Notes: a model not told the origin generated them from the sequence alone. DNA of 5,574 nt from Nitrospirota bacterium (GCA_005877855.1 VBOF01000230.1:1-5574), one strand, 5' to 3'. Shown: positions 1 to 4,838, numbered from the stretch's first letter. A program made the numbers and translations.

Positions 1-84
1 TTCCGTTAATGCATGGTCGGTGATAGAGAACGCGCCCTGCTGTATGAGGGCGCGCATCACTTCGATCTTGATTCTTTGGGGCAT
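1..84 (-). CDS. DUF4258-like small protein, N-terminal 28 codons only
   Basis: The minus strand reads ATG at 84-82 and stays open to the left edge, giving 28 residues that begin MPQRIKIEVMRALIQQG and continue AFSITDHALTE. The pattern of a short helix (R-A-L-I-Q-Q-G) followed by a Ser-Ile-Thr-Asp-His-Ala segment resembles the start of DUF4258 proteins, small single-domain proteins often found in toxin-antitoxin-like pairs, for which S/T-x-H-A near the N-terminus is typical. A purine-rich GAGAG lies about 11 nt upstream of the ATG on that strand, a plausible but loosely spaced ribosome binding site. The gene is divergent from everything that follows. Most of it lies outside the window, so the family call is tentative; it could equally be another small protein with an H-A motif. 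Confidence 0.5.
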   Translation of the reverse strand, partial: MPQRIKIEVMRALIQQGAFSITDHALTE

Positions 85-135
85 GCCGATCTAATCTCTC
101 GTTCGGCCTCTGGAGCTTTAGACACCGTGAGCAGG

Positions 136-155
136 AAAAGGTGACAGGCACTTTT
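136..155 (+). repeat. REP-like repeat unit 1 (diverged)
   Basis: AAAAGGTGACAGGCACTTTT shares the GACAGGCAC core with the units near 525, 2198 and 4689. The arms AAAAG(G)TG and CACTTTT can pair with one bulged base, so the unit is a small hairpin by itself. It lies 18 bases before a relic coding tail, in the same arrangement as the repeat before the second relic tail. The likely origin is the REP family mobilised by RAYT (IS200-like tyrosine) transposases. No such transposase gene is in the window, so that link is inferred from repeat type only. Confidence 0.6.
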
Positions 156-173
156 GGTCGACGCGCCTTCCTC

Positions 174-200
174 TACGAAGGCGAGCTGGGCAGCCTGTAG
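174..200 (+). pseudogene. Relic gene tail 1, C-terminal peptide YEGELGSL then stop
   Basis: The 27 bases read Y-E-G-E-L-G-S-L-stop. A second copy at 607-633 is 24/27 identical and encodes exactly the same peptide and stop; the three differences (CTG/TTG, GGC/GGG, CTG/CTA) are all synonymous. That points to two copies of the 3' end of one protein family that diverged under protein-level selection. In this frame the sequence is open from 72 to 200, but the upstream part runs through a REP-like unit and looks non-native, so the body of the gene appears to be lost. The parent protein is not recognised. Gene 219-494 begins 18 nt after the stop, which suggests a former operon junction. Confidence 0.5.
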
Positions 201-218
201 CCTCGAGGATACCGTTCC

Positions 219-494
219 ATGAACGTTGAGCAGTTACAAACGATGGTCGGTGCTCTGATTAAATTGCTACCCGAACCGGAACATCTAAACGCTAAAGGAA
301 AGTCCGTGCCACTGCGTTCGAATGAGTGGCGTATCGAGAGTGTTGGCTATAAATTCGTTGTGCTTAAGAATGAGCAAACGGGCCATTCTCTAACCCTGGG
401 CGAATCGAACATCCGCAGGTTTGAGCGCAAAATAATGACAGTTTGTTTTAAGCTTGTCCTCAAAACAAAGAATACGGTCATCATGGGCATCTGA
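219..494 (+). CDS. Hypothetical 91-residue protein, probably the truncated N-terminal domain of a longer protein
   Basis: The start at 219 is supported by GAGGA at 205-209, nine bases upstream. Residues 1-70 look like a genuine folded module: an initial helix (EQLQTMVGALIKLLPEP), then short beta strands ending in W-R-I-E-S-V-G, V-V-L-K-N, T-G-H-S-L-T-L-G and N-I-R-R-F-E. This resembles a small bacterial N-terminal domain with the pattern W-x-I-x-x-V ... L-x-N-x-x-T-x-H ... L-G-x-x-x-I, found ahead of varied C-terminal regions in hypothetical proteins; its function is unknown. From about residue 71 (KIMTVCFKLVLKTKN) the sequence is lower in quality, visibly AT-rich, and ends about 30 bases before a REP-like unit. 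The natural C-terminus has therefore probably been lost. No transmembrane segment or catalytic motif is seen. It may be expressed as a short protein or be a pseudogene. Confidence 0.45.
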   Translation: MNVEQLQTMVGALIKLLPEPEHLNAKGKSVPLRSNEWRIESVGYKFVVLKNEQTGHSLTLGESNIRRFERKIMTVCFKLVLKTKNTVIMGI

Positions 495-524
495 TCGCAA
501 CCTTAATTCCAAGGGGGCGAAAAC

Positions 525-603
525 GAGGACAGGCACCTTTTCGTGGCGAGATTGCTTCGCTGCGCTCGCAATGACAATGACGTCTGAAAAGGAGCCAGTC
601 CCC
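525..603. repeat. Paired inverted REP-like element (BIME-like)
   Basis: The left arm GAGGACAGGCACCTTTTC (525-542) and right arm GAAAAGGAGCCAGTCCCC (586-603) are inverted copies matching at 15 of 18 positions, separated by 43 bases. Folded, they form a long imperfect stem. Two REP units in opposite orientation flanking a short spacer is the classic arrangement of bacterial interspersed mosaic elements. It separates the truncated gene ending at 494 from the DUF4337 gene, and its right arm is read as codons just before relic tail 2. Confidence 0.7.
546..575. repeat. Nested GCGAG-ATTGC / GCAAT palindromic repeat inside the REP pair
   Basis: Within the spacer of the REP pair, GCGAG (546-550) can pair with CTCGC (565-569), or ATTGC (551-555) with GCAAT (568-572), giving two mutually exclusive small stems. 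The text GAGATTGCTTCGCTGCGCTCGCAATGAC has the look of a dispersed genomic repeat reported from many unrelated bacterial genomes. This identification is from memory of the motif, not from a search. Confidence 0.4.
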
Positions 604-633
604 GTTTACGAAGGCGAGTTGGGGAGCCTATAG
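577..633 (+). pseudogene. Relic gene tail 2, same YEGELGSL C-terminus
   Basis: From ATG at 577 the frame reads MTSEKEPVPVYEGELGSL and stops at 631-633, three bases before the DUF4337 start. Only the last eight codons (607-630) match relic tail 1; the codons before them are the right arm of the REP pair. The simplest reading is that the body of a gene upstream of DUF4337 was removed or displaced and a REP unit now abuts its final codons. The GGGGAG that serves as the DUF4337 ribosome binding site lies inside this tail, which explains why the tail is retained. It could also be a short leader peptide translationally coupled to DUF4337. Confidence 0.45.
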
Positions 634-636
634 CGC

Positions 637-1233
637 ATGGCCGAAGTCGAACTGCCCAAACACGAGGAACTCGAAGAACTGAGAGGCAAGGCGTTTACCA
701 AACGCGTGGCGCTCACGACGGCGCTGTACGCGGTGGTGCTGGCCATTGCATCCCTGGGAGGCACCAACGCCATGAAGCACATGCTCATGGCCCAGCAACA
801 GGCGTCTGACCAATGGTCGTTCTATCAGGCCAAGGTGATCCGGGAGCACCAGTATCGCATCCAGAAGTTACGCCTGGAGGCGGACCTGGCGGAACGCGGC
901 CACACCATGAAACCCGAGGCACGGCACAAATTCGAGGAGTTGCAGGCGAAGCTCGCAGACGAGGAGAAGCGGTACAACACCGAGAAGAAGGAGATTGAGC
1001 AGGAAGCCAAAAAGCTGGAGCAGGATCGGGACCTCTACCGGACCAAGGACCCGTACTTCGACTATGCGGAAGTGCTCTTGCAGATCGCCATTGTGATGGC
1101 ATCCATTGCCATTCTGGCGACCTCACGCCCGCTGTTCTTTTTCAGCCTCGGCCTGGCCGGCCTGGGAGCTTTCCTCACCCTCAATGGTTTCATGCTGTTC
1201 TTGAAGATTCCCTTTCTGCAGGGCGGGCACTAA
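637..1233 (+). CDS. DUF4337 family membrane protein
   Basis: This 198-residue protein matches DUF4337 in layout and sequence: an acidic N-terminus (residues 1-20), then R-V-A-L-T-T-A-L-Y-A-V-V-L-A-I-A-S-L-G-G as transmembrane helix 1 (about 24-43), and the hallmark stretch A-Q-Q-Q-A-S-D-Q-W-x-F-Y-Q-A-K (52-66). A charged Lys/Glu-rich coiled coil follows (about 94-133). Two further hydrophobic helices (about 145-162 and 165-189) anchor the C-terminus. The central coiled coil would lie outside the bilayer between helices 1 and 2. The biochemical role of DUF4337 is unknown. The start is supported by GGGGAG at 621-626, inside the relic tail upstream, with the preceding stop only three bases away, so translation was probably coupled to a lost upstream gene. 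The LysM gene follows after 34 bases on the same strand, likely co-transcribed. Length is normal for the family and no damage is seen. Confidence 0.9.
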   Translation: MAEVELPKHEELEELRGKAFTKRVALTTALYAVVLAIASLGGTNAMKHMLMAQQQASDQWSFYQAKVIREHQYRIQKLRLEADLAERGHTMKPEARHKFEELQAKLADEEKRYNTEKKEIEQEAKKLEQDRDLYRTKDPYFDYAEVLLQIAIVMASIAILATSRPLFFFSLGLAGLGAFLTLNGFMLFLKIPFLQGGH

Positions 1234-1267
1234 GCTTGACAGGTCTTGGAAATGGGAGGACGCCTCG

Positions 1268-1890
1268 ATGGCGACATACACGGTCCGGCCCGGTGATACG
1301 CTCGGCAAGATCGCCAAGAAGTTTTACGGAGATGCCCGTCGCTTTACCCTGATCGTCTCCGCCAATTCGATCGTCAATCCTGATAAGCTCACAGTCGGAA
1401 AGGACCTGCTCATCCCCGACGTTCCGGCAGTCGTCGGTGGAGAGCCCGCACCCGCTGAGACGCCCGCGCCTCCAGTCACCGGGGCTCTGGCTGCTCCCAG
1501 CCCGACGGCCAAGCTGAACGAGCAACGCCTGGCCCAGGTTCATACTATCCTGGCTATTCGTGGCCGCTGCATGATTGAGCTATGCGCCTACGCAGGAATC
1601 GCAAGAAGTATATCGTGACCAAGGCCAAAGGTGGGCAGAGCTATCACAACTTCGGTCTGGCTTTTGATATCGTGGTTCTTGACTCGCTGGGCAAAGCCGA
1701 TTGGGACACGAACCACCCGGGCTGGAAAAAAGCGGGCGATCTCGGCAAATCGGTCGGACTCGAATGGGGCGGCGACTGGAAAAGCTTTAAGGACCTGCCC
1801 CATTTTCAGTACACGGGCGGCCTGACGCTGGAAGAGTGTCGCGAGCTGTTTCCTTCCGGGCTGGAAGCAATTTGGGCGAAGGTGGCTTAA
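1268..1890 (+). pseudogene. Broken LysM plus M15 (L-Ala-D-Glu endopeptidase-like) peptidoglycan hydrolase
   Basis: The first frame starts at 1268 after GGGAGGA (1254-1260, seven bases away) and encodes a LysM cell-wall-binding domain (residues 4-50, Y-T-V-R-P-G-D-T-L), a Pro/Ala-rich linker (52-80) and the beginning of a peptidase domain (LNEQRLAQVHTIL ... MIELC). It stops at 1618. A second frame carries the rest: K-Y-I-V-T-K-A-K-G-G-Q-S-Y-H-N-F-G-L-A-F-D-I, then L-E-W-G-G-D-W and D-L-P-H-F-Q-Y, holding the M15 zinc ligands (His, Asp, His) and the acidic catalytic residue, to the stop at 1888-1890. The frames meet near 1601-1606. Intact relatives have roughly 25-30 residues there (a G-L-R-T ... 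E-Q ... L-Y-x-Q-G-R-T block). A deletion of 3n+1 bases explains both the shift and the missing block. There is no signal peptide, as in phage endolysins and related cytoplasmic hydrolases, so a prophage-type origin is possible. The enzyme is almost certainly inactive. Confidence 0.85.
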
Positions 1891-1931
1891 GGGGATAGAT
1901 AGAGGTAGTAGAGGGTGAGAGAGGAGGAGCC
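1891..1931 (+). promoter_or_regulatory. Purine-rich leader with strong ribosome binding site for the rhomboid start
   Basis: The 41 bases between the peptidase relic and the next ATG are almost entirely A and G with scattered T, ending GAGGAGGAGCC before ATG at 1932. AGGAGG at 1922-1927 sits four bases from the ATG, a strong Shine-Dalgarno signal. It shows that the rhomboid start was a real translation start, although the gene behind it is gone. Confidence 0.5.
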
Positions 1932-1964
1932 ATGATCCCGATCCGTGATACGATTCCCAGTCGC
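1932..1964 (+). pseudogene. 5' remnant of a rhomboid intramembrane serine protease gene
   Basis: The first eleven codons read MIPIRDTIPSR, the very characteristic N-terminus of bacterial rhomboid-family proteases (M-I-P-L/I-R-D-x-x-P-S/T-R), which normally continues into six or more transmembrane helices carrying a G-x-S-G catalytic serine and a later histidine. None of that follows. After about 1964 the rhomboid frame turns into an Arg-rich translation of another gene's sequence and runs without a stop to 2375, overlapping the start of the Cdc48 gene. A strong ribosome binding site precedes it. The identification rests on a short N-terminal motif, but the junction with a recognisable gene tail immediately after makes a deletion relic the best explanation. 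Confidence 0.6.
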
Positions 1965-2218
1965 GGTTGGAACGGACGCGGTCGCCGGAGAAGGCGGCCG
2001 AGTTGGCTGATCTGCTGGCCACCGGGACCTGGACCCACGACTATCCGATCACCTACGACAAGGCCCAGCGGCTGGGGCTGCCCGTGCGTGCCGACATGCC
2101 GGCCGAGATTATGGAGCTCATGGGCCTGTTCCCGCAACCGATGCGCCGGCAGCCGGCGGTGGAGTATCTGCCCGAACGGCGCAGCATCGGAGGAACCAAA
2201 AAGGGACAGGCACCTTGA
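1965..2218 (+). pseudogene. 3' remnant of an SDH_sah (ClpP-class serine dehydrogenase proteinase) gene
   Basis: In the frame one base out from the rhomboid start, the sequence encodes E-K-A-A-E-L-A-D-L-L-A-T-G-T-W-T-H-D-Y-P-I-T and then A-Q-R-L-G-L-P-V, D-M-P-A-E-I-M-E-L-M and Q-P-A-V-E-Y-L-P. This is the C-terminal portion of the SDH_sah family (serine dehydrogenase proteinases with a ClpP/crotonase-like fold), which ends with a W-T-H-D-Y-P-I segment, L-G-L-P-V and a V-E-Y-L/I-P near the terminus. Intact members are around 280-300 residues; the N-terminal catalytic part with its serine is missing and no proper start exists in this frame (only TTG at 1967, and the frame opens at 1949). The last codons (K-K-G-Q-A-P-stop) come from a REP-like unit, so both ends of the gene have been altered. 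No function is expected. Confidence 0.75.
2198..2216 (+). repeat. REP-like repeat unit at the end of the SDH_sah relic
   Basis: AAAAAGGGACAGGCACCTT carries the GGGACAGGCACC core shared with units near 525 and 4689. It is a single unit with no inverted partner nearby. It overlaps the last codons of the SDH_sah relic, whose TGA stop (2216-2218) begins within the repeat's right end. This is the third unit lying directly on or beside a damaged gene end. Confidence 0.65.
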
Positions 2219-2255
2219 CACCTGCGCGTTTCTCTTCCCTCTTTTCCTGTGGGTG

Positions 2256-2284
2256 TTGACTCCTTCCCTCTCAATAAGTAGCCT
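2256..2284 (+). promoter_or_regulatory. Possible sigma70-type promoter for the Cdc48 gene (weak)
   Basis: TTGACT at 2256-2261 is a good -35 match, with TAGCCT at 2279-2284 after a 17-base spacer as a poor -10 (three of six consensus positions). It lies in the only gene-free gap upstream of the Cdc48 gene (2219-2347), about 60 bases before the start codon. The region downstream also holds a GAAC triplet repeat (2285-2296) and a small GTCTC/GAGAC inverted repeat (2310-2314 and 2325-2329). The promoter assignment rests mostly on the -35 and the location. Confidence 0.25.
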
Positions 2285-2336
2285 GAACGAACGAACTAAA
2301 TCACGGAAGGTCTCAGAACCATCAGAGACGTTGCCA

Positions 2337-2345
2337 GGGGGGAGG
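2337..2345 (+). promoter_or_regulatory. Ribosome binding site of the Cdc48 gene, unusually close to the start
   Basis: A run of G ending in GGAGG (2341-2345) is an almost perfect Shine-Dalgarno sequence, but only two bases separate it from the ATG at 2348; five to nine is usual. Using the G-rich upstream part of the run (from 2337) as the pairing site gives a more normal distance. A GTG at 2363 lies at codon 6 and would place this site further off, leaving the conserved L-K-V-A core intact, so the exact start is slightly uncertain. Confidence 0.5.
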
Positions 2346-2347
2346 CT

Positions 2348-4609
2348 ATGGAGAAAACGCAAGTGCTCCAGTTGAAGGTTGCGCAGGCCGTCCAACAGGA
2401 TGTCGGCAAGGGCTTGATCAGAATAGGCACGAAACACGGTCAAGCCCTTCACCTCGGCCAAGGCGACCTGGTGGAACTGCAAGGCGCCCGGCTGACGGCG
2501 GCCATTCCCGTCCCAGGCTATGCCGAAGACGAGGCATTGGATATCGTTCGCCTTGACGGACTGGTCCGTGGGAACGCGGGGGTAGGCCTCGGGGATCCGG
2601 TCAAGGTCAAGAAGGCAGCCTGGAAAGAGGCCAAAAAGGTCACCCTGGCGCCGGCCAAGGCGGGATTTCGGATTGCCGGCTCCGGGGAGGGCTTGAAGCC
2701 AACCTTACTCTTCCGCCCCTTGGTGCAAGGGGACCTTGTCTCGACCACCGTGTTCAATCGTCCTCAGGAGACCTTCCCCTCAGAACAGTTTTCGGAGGAA
2801 TTCTTCCGCGGCTTCTTCGAGTCCCCGGCGTTCGGCCTGATGGAAATCCGGCTTGTGGTAACCGCCACCGTCCCAGCCGGCATCGTTCGCGTGACGGAAG
2901 GCACCCAGATCCAGTTGGCCTCCGAGTACCAGGAGGCGACAGACCGACAGTTCCACCACGTCACCTACGACGACCTGGGCGGCATGAAGGAGGCCGTGCA
3001 GAAAGTGCGCGAGATGATTGAGTTGCCTCTGAAGCACCCGGAGCTGTTCGACCGACTGGGCATCGATGCCCCGAAGGGCGTCCTGTTGCACGGACCACCG
3101 GGAACTGGGAAGACCCTGATGGTCAAAGCCGTGGCGCAGGAAGCACAAGCCTACTTCACCGCGATCAACGGCCCGGAAATCATGGGCAAGATGTACGGCG
3201 AATCGGAACAACGCCTGCGGGAAATCTTTGACGAGGCCGAAAAGAACGCGCCGGCCATCGTCTTCATCGATGAGCTGGACTCCATCGCTCCGAAACGGGC
3301 GGAAGTCACAGGAGAGGTCGAACGCCGGATCGTCGCCCAGCTTCTGACTCTGATGGACGGGCTCAAGAGCCGGCGGCATGTCATCGTCATCGGCGCCACC
3401 AACATGGTTGAGGCGATCGACCCCGCCTTGCGGCGCCCGGGGCGCTTTGACCGGGAGATCGAGCTTCGCATCCCGGACCAGAGCGGACGCCTGGAGATTC
3501 TGCAAATCCACACCCGCGGCATGCCGTTGAGCAAAGATGTGGTGCTTGAGAAACTCGCCGCCCTGACGCTCGGCTATACCGGATCGGACCTGGCCGCGCT
3601 GGCTAGGGAGGCTGCCCTGGCCACCCTGCGACGCGTGATGCCGATCTGGAACCTGCCGGACAAGAGCATCCCGCCAGAAGTTCTCGAAAAACTCACCGTC
3701 AATCGAGAGGATTTCGAGCAGGCGTTGAAGGAGGTCCAACCATCCGCGCTTCGGGAGATCGTGGTGGAAATACCGACGGTCCGGTGGGAGGACGTCGGCG
3801 GAATCAAGGAAGTCAGGCTGACGCTGCATGAAATGGTCGAGATCCCCTTGAAAAAGCCGGAAACTTTCCGGCGGCTGGGCATTCGTCCGCCGAAAGGCCT
3901 GCTCCTTTATGGTGCGCCAGGGACCGGAAAGACCCTGGTCGCGAAGGCTGTCGCCAACCAGGCCGGAGCCAACTTCTTGGTCGCCAAGGGCAGCTCCTTG
4001 CTGTCCAAATGGTACGGAGAATCAGAGAAGAAGATCGCCGAGTTTTTCCGCCGCGCACGACAGGTGGCCCCGGCCGTCCTGTTCTTCGACGAGTTGGATT
4101 CTCTGGCGCCGATCAGGGGTCGCGCGCTTGGCGAACCGCAGGTCACGGAGCGCGTGGTGAACCAACTCCTGGCCGAGATGGACGGCCTCGAGGAGCTACA
4201 GGGGGTGTTCGTCCTGGGGGCCACGAACCGTCTGGATATGATCGAGCCGGCCCTGCTTCGGCCCGGGCGGTTCGACCAGATCGTGTACGTGCCCGTCCCG
4301 GACCAGGAGGCCCGGCTCGAAATCTTCCGCGCACACACCAAGGGGATGGCGCTCGACCCGAGCGTCTCGATTGAACGCCTGGCTGAGTTAGCCATACGGT
4401 TTACCGGAGCTGACATCGCTGGGGTGTGCCTGAAGGCGGGTCTCTACGCCTTGCGCGAGAACCTGTCGGCTCAGACGGTCACGGTGGAGCACTTCCTACG
4501 CGCGATCAAAGACACGATTCCCTCGGTGACTGAGGAGGCGGAGCAGGAGTACCAGAAGCTGGCGCAGACGTTCAAACAAGACAGCCACCGGATCGGATTT
4601 CGCAAGTGA
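2348..4609 (+). CDS. Cdc48/p97/VAT-type tandem AAA+ ATPase (protein unfoldase)
   Basis: This 753-residue protein has the complete Cdc48 architecture: a substrate/cofactor-binding N-domain (about 5-190; L-K-V-A-Q-A ... D-V-G-K-G start of the double-psi barrel) and two AAA+ domains. D1 has Walker A GPPGTGKT (249-256), Walker B with D308-E309, sensor-1 N352 and arginine fingers R363/R366 (A-L-R-R-P-G-R-F-D). D2 has Walker A GAPGTGKT (522-529), D581-E582, N627 and R638/R641. Pore loops are M282-Y283 in D1 and W555-Y556 in D2; aromatic residues in both rings suit substrate threading, as in archaeal VAT. The family forms cytoplasmic hexamers that unfold proteins or extract them from complexes and membranes using ATP. 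The C-terminus (R-I-G-F-R-K) lacks an HbYX proteasome-docking motif. The gene is common in archaea and eukaryotes and patchy in bacteria, where it was probably acquired from archaea. It is intact and well preserved, unlike its upstream neighbours, and appears to be a single-gene unit. The rhomboid and SDH_sah relics upstream hint at a former membrane-proteolysis partnership. Confidence 0.95.
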   Translation: MEKTQVLQLKVAQAVQQDVGKGLIRIGTKHGQALHLGQGDLVELQGARLTAAIPVPGYAEDEALDIVRLDGLVRGNAGVGLGDPVKVKKAAWKEAKKVTLAPAKAGFRIAGSGEGLKPTLLFRPLVQGDLVSTTVFNRPQETFPSEQFSEEFFRGFFESPAFGLMEIRLVVTATVPAGIVRVTEGTQIQLASEYQEATDRQFHHVTYDDLGGMKEAVQKVREMIELPLKHPELFDRLGIDAPKGVLLHGPPGTGKTLMVKAVAQEAQAYFTAINGPEIMGKMYGESEQRLREIFDEAEKNAPAIVFIDELDSIAPKRAEVTGEVERRIVAQLLTLMDGLKSRRHVIVIGATNMVEAIDPALRRPGRFDREIELRIPDQSGRLEILQIHTRGMPLSKDVVLEKLAALTLGYTGSDLAALAREAALATLRRVMPIWNLPDKSIPPEVLEKLTVNREDFEQALKEVQPSALREIVVEIPTVRWEDVGGIKEVRLTLHEMVEIPLKKPETFRRLGIRPPKGLLLYGAPGTGKTLVAKAVANQAGANFLVAKGSSLLSKWYGESEKKIAEFFRRARQVAPAVLFFDELDSLAPIRGRALGEPQVTERVVNQLLAEMDGLEELQGVFVLGATNRLDMIEPALLRPGRFDQIVYVPVPDQEARLEIFRAHTKGMALDPSVSIERLAELAIRFTGADIAGVCLKAGLYALRENLSAQTVTVEHFLRAIKDTIPSVTEEAEQEYQKLAQTFKQDSHRIGFRK

Positions 4610-4679
4610 TCTTGCGCCCGCGGTCCTCGTCTCTGCCATCGATTCTGGTTGGGAGGCCGGCTGAACCCAGAAAAATGAC

Positions 4680-4692
4680 CCCCAAAATGGGG
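4680..4692. terminator. Stem-loop CCCCA-AAA-TGGGG after Cdc48
   Basis: CCCCA (4680-4684) pairs with TGGGG (4688-4692) across a three-base A loop, 70 bases after the Cdc48 stop. A CCTTTTCC tract follows about eight bases later (4700-4707), so it is not a textbook intrinsic terminator, where the T-run should abut the stem. It overlaps the REP-like unit and may simply be that repeat's own hairpin. A terminator role is possible but weakly supported. Confidence 0.3.
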
Positions 4693-4730
4693 ACAGGCAC
4701 CTTTTCCTGAGCAAAACTGAAAAGGAGCCA
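4689..4730. repeat. REP-like unit with inverted partner downstream of Cdc48
   Basis: GGGGACAGGCACCTTTTCC (4689-4707) is the cleanest copy of the repeat in this window. CCTTTTC (4700-4706) pairs with GAAAAGG (4719-4725) over a 12-base loop, and the partner GAAAAGGAGCCA (4719-4730) matches the right arm of the 525-603 element until its last six bases, where CCTATG replaces GTCCCC. So this is the same paired element with its right end cut or substituted just where a small open frame begins. The 124 bases from the Cdc48 stop to 4733 contain no gene. Confidence 0.65.
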
Positions 4731-4733
4731 CCT

Positions 4734-4838
4734 ATGAAAACGGCTGTCAAGGAGGCAGTTGTTCCGTCGCGTCCGGCCCCTGCGAGTCTCAATGGACTAT
4801 CAGTCAGCCACCTATGCGTGCTCAATGGCACAGGATGA
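4734..4838 (+). CDS. Possible 34-codon small gene or truncated gene start
   Basis: ATG at 4734 is preceded at ideal spacing (six bases) by AGGAG (4723-4727), which is itself part of the REP-like arm. The frame reads MKTAVKEAVVPSRP, continues APASLNGLSVSHLCVLNGTG, and stops at 4836-4838. The first 14 residues look like a genuine protein start (basic-acidic helix); the remainder is unremarkable and reaches toward the IS110 end. It may be the beginning of a gene cut off by the IS110 element, or a fortuitous frame. No family is recognised, and there is no signal peptide or transmembrane segment. Confidence 0.25.
   Translation: MKTAVKEAVVPSRPAPASLNGLSVSHLCVLNGTG

Noticed and set aside
1236..1267. 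TTGACA box in the gap between DUF4337 and the LysM gene as a promoter
   Set aside because: No acceptable -10 follows at the right distance, and the gap is only 34 bases, so read-through from the DUF4337 gene is more likely.
2310..2329. GTCTC/GAGAC inverted repeat upstream of Cdc48 as an operator
   Set aside because: A five-base stem with a ten-base gap is expected by chance at this length, and no regulator gene is nearby.
1787..2482. A 231-codon minus-strand open frame covering the rhomboid/SDH_sah relic region
   Set aside because: It spans several unrelated plus-strand segments, including a REP unit and the Cdc48 start, and its product has no domain-like pattern, whereas the plus strand has recognisable protein families.
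2780..3829. A 349-codon open frame on the minus strand inside the Cdc48 gene
   Set aside because: It is antisense to a strongly conserved AAA+ protein, and the product is His/Gln/Arg-rich with no recognisable family. It is a by-product of GC-rich codon use.
136..4730. REP-like units as a CRISPR array
   Set aside because: The copies are irregularly spaced by hundreds to thousands of bases, occur in both orientations, and have no spacers of uniform length.
4496..4831. Minus-strand 111-codon frame over the end of Cdc48 and the REP unit
   Set aside because: Its Ser/Arg-rich product is a read-through of the REP hairpin and of the antisense of Cdc48, with no family resemblance.
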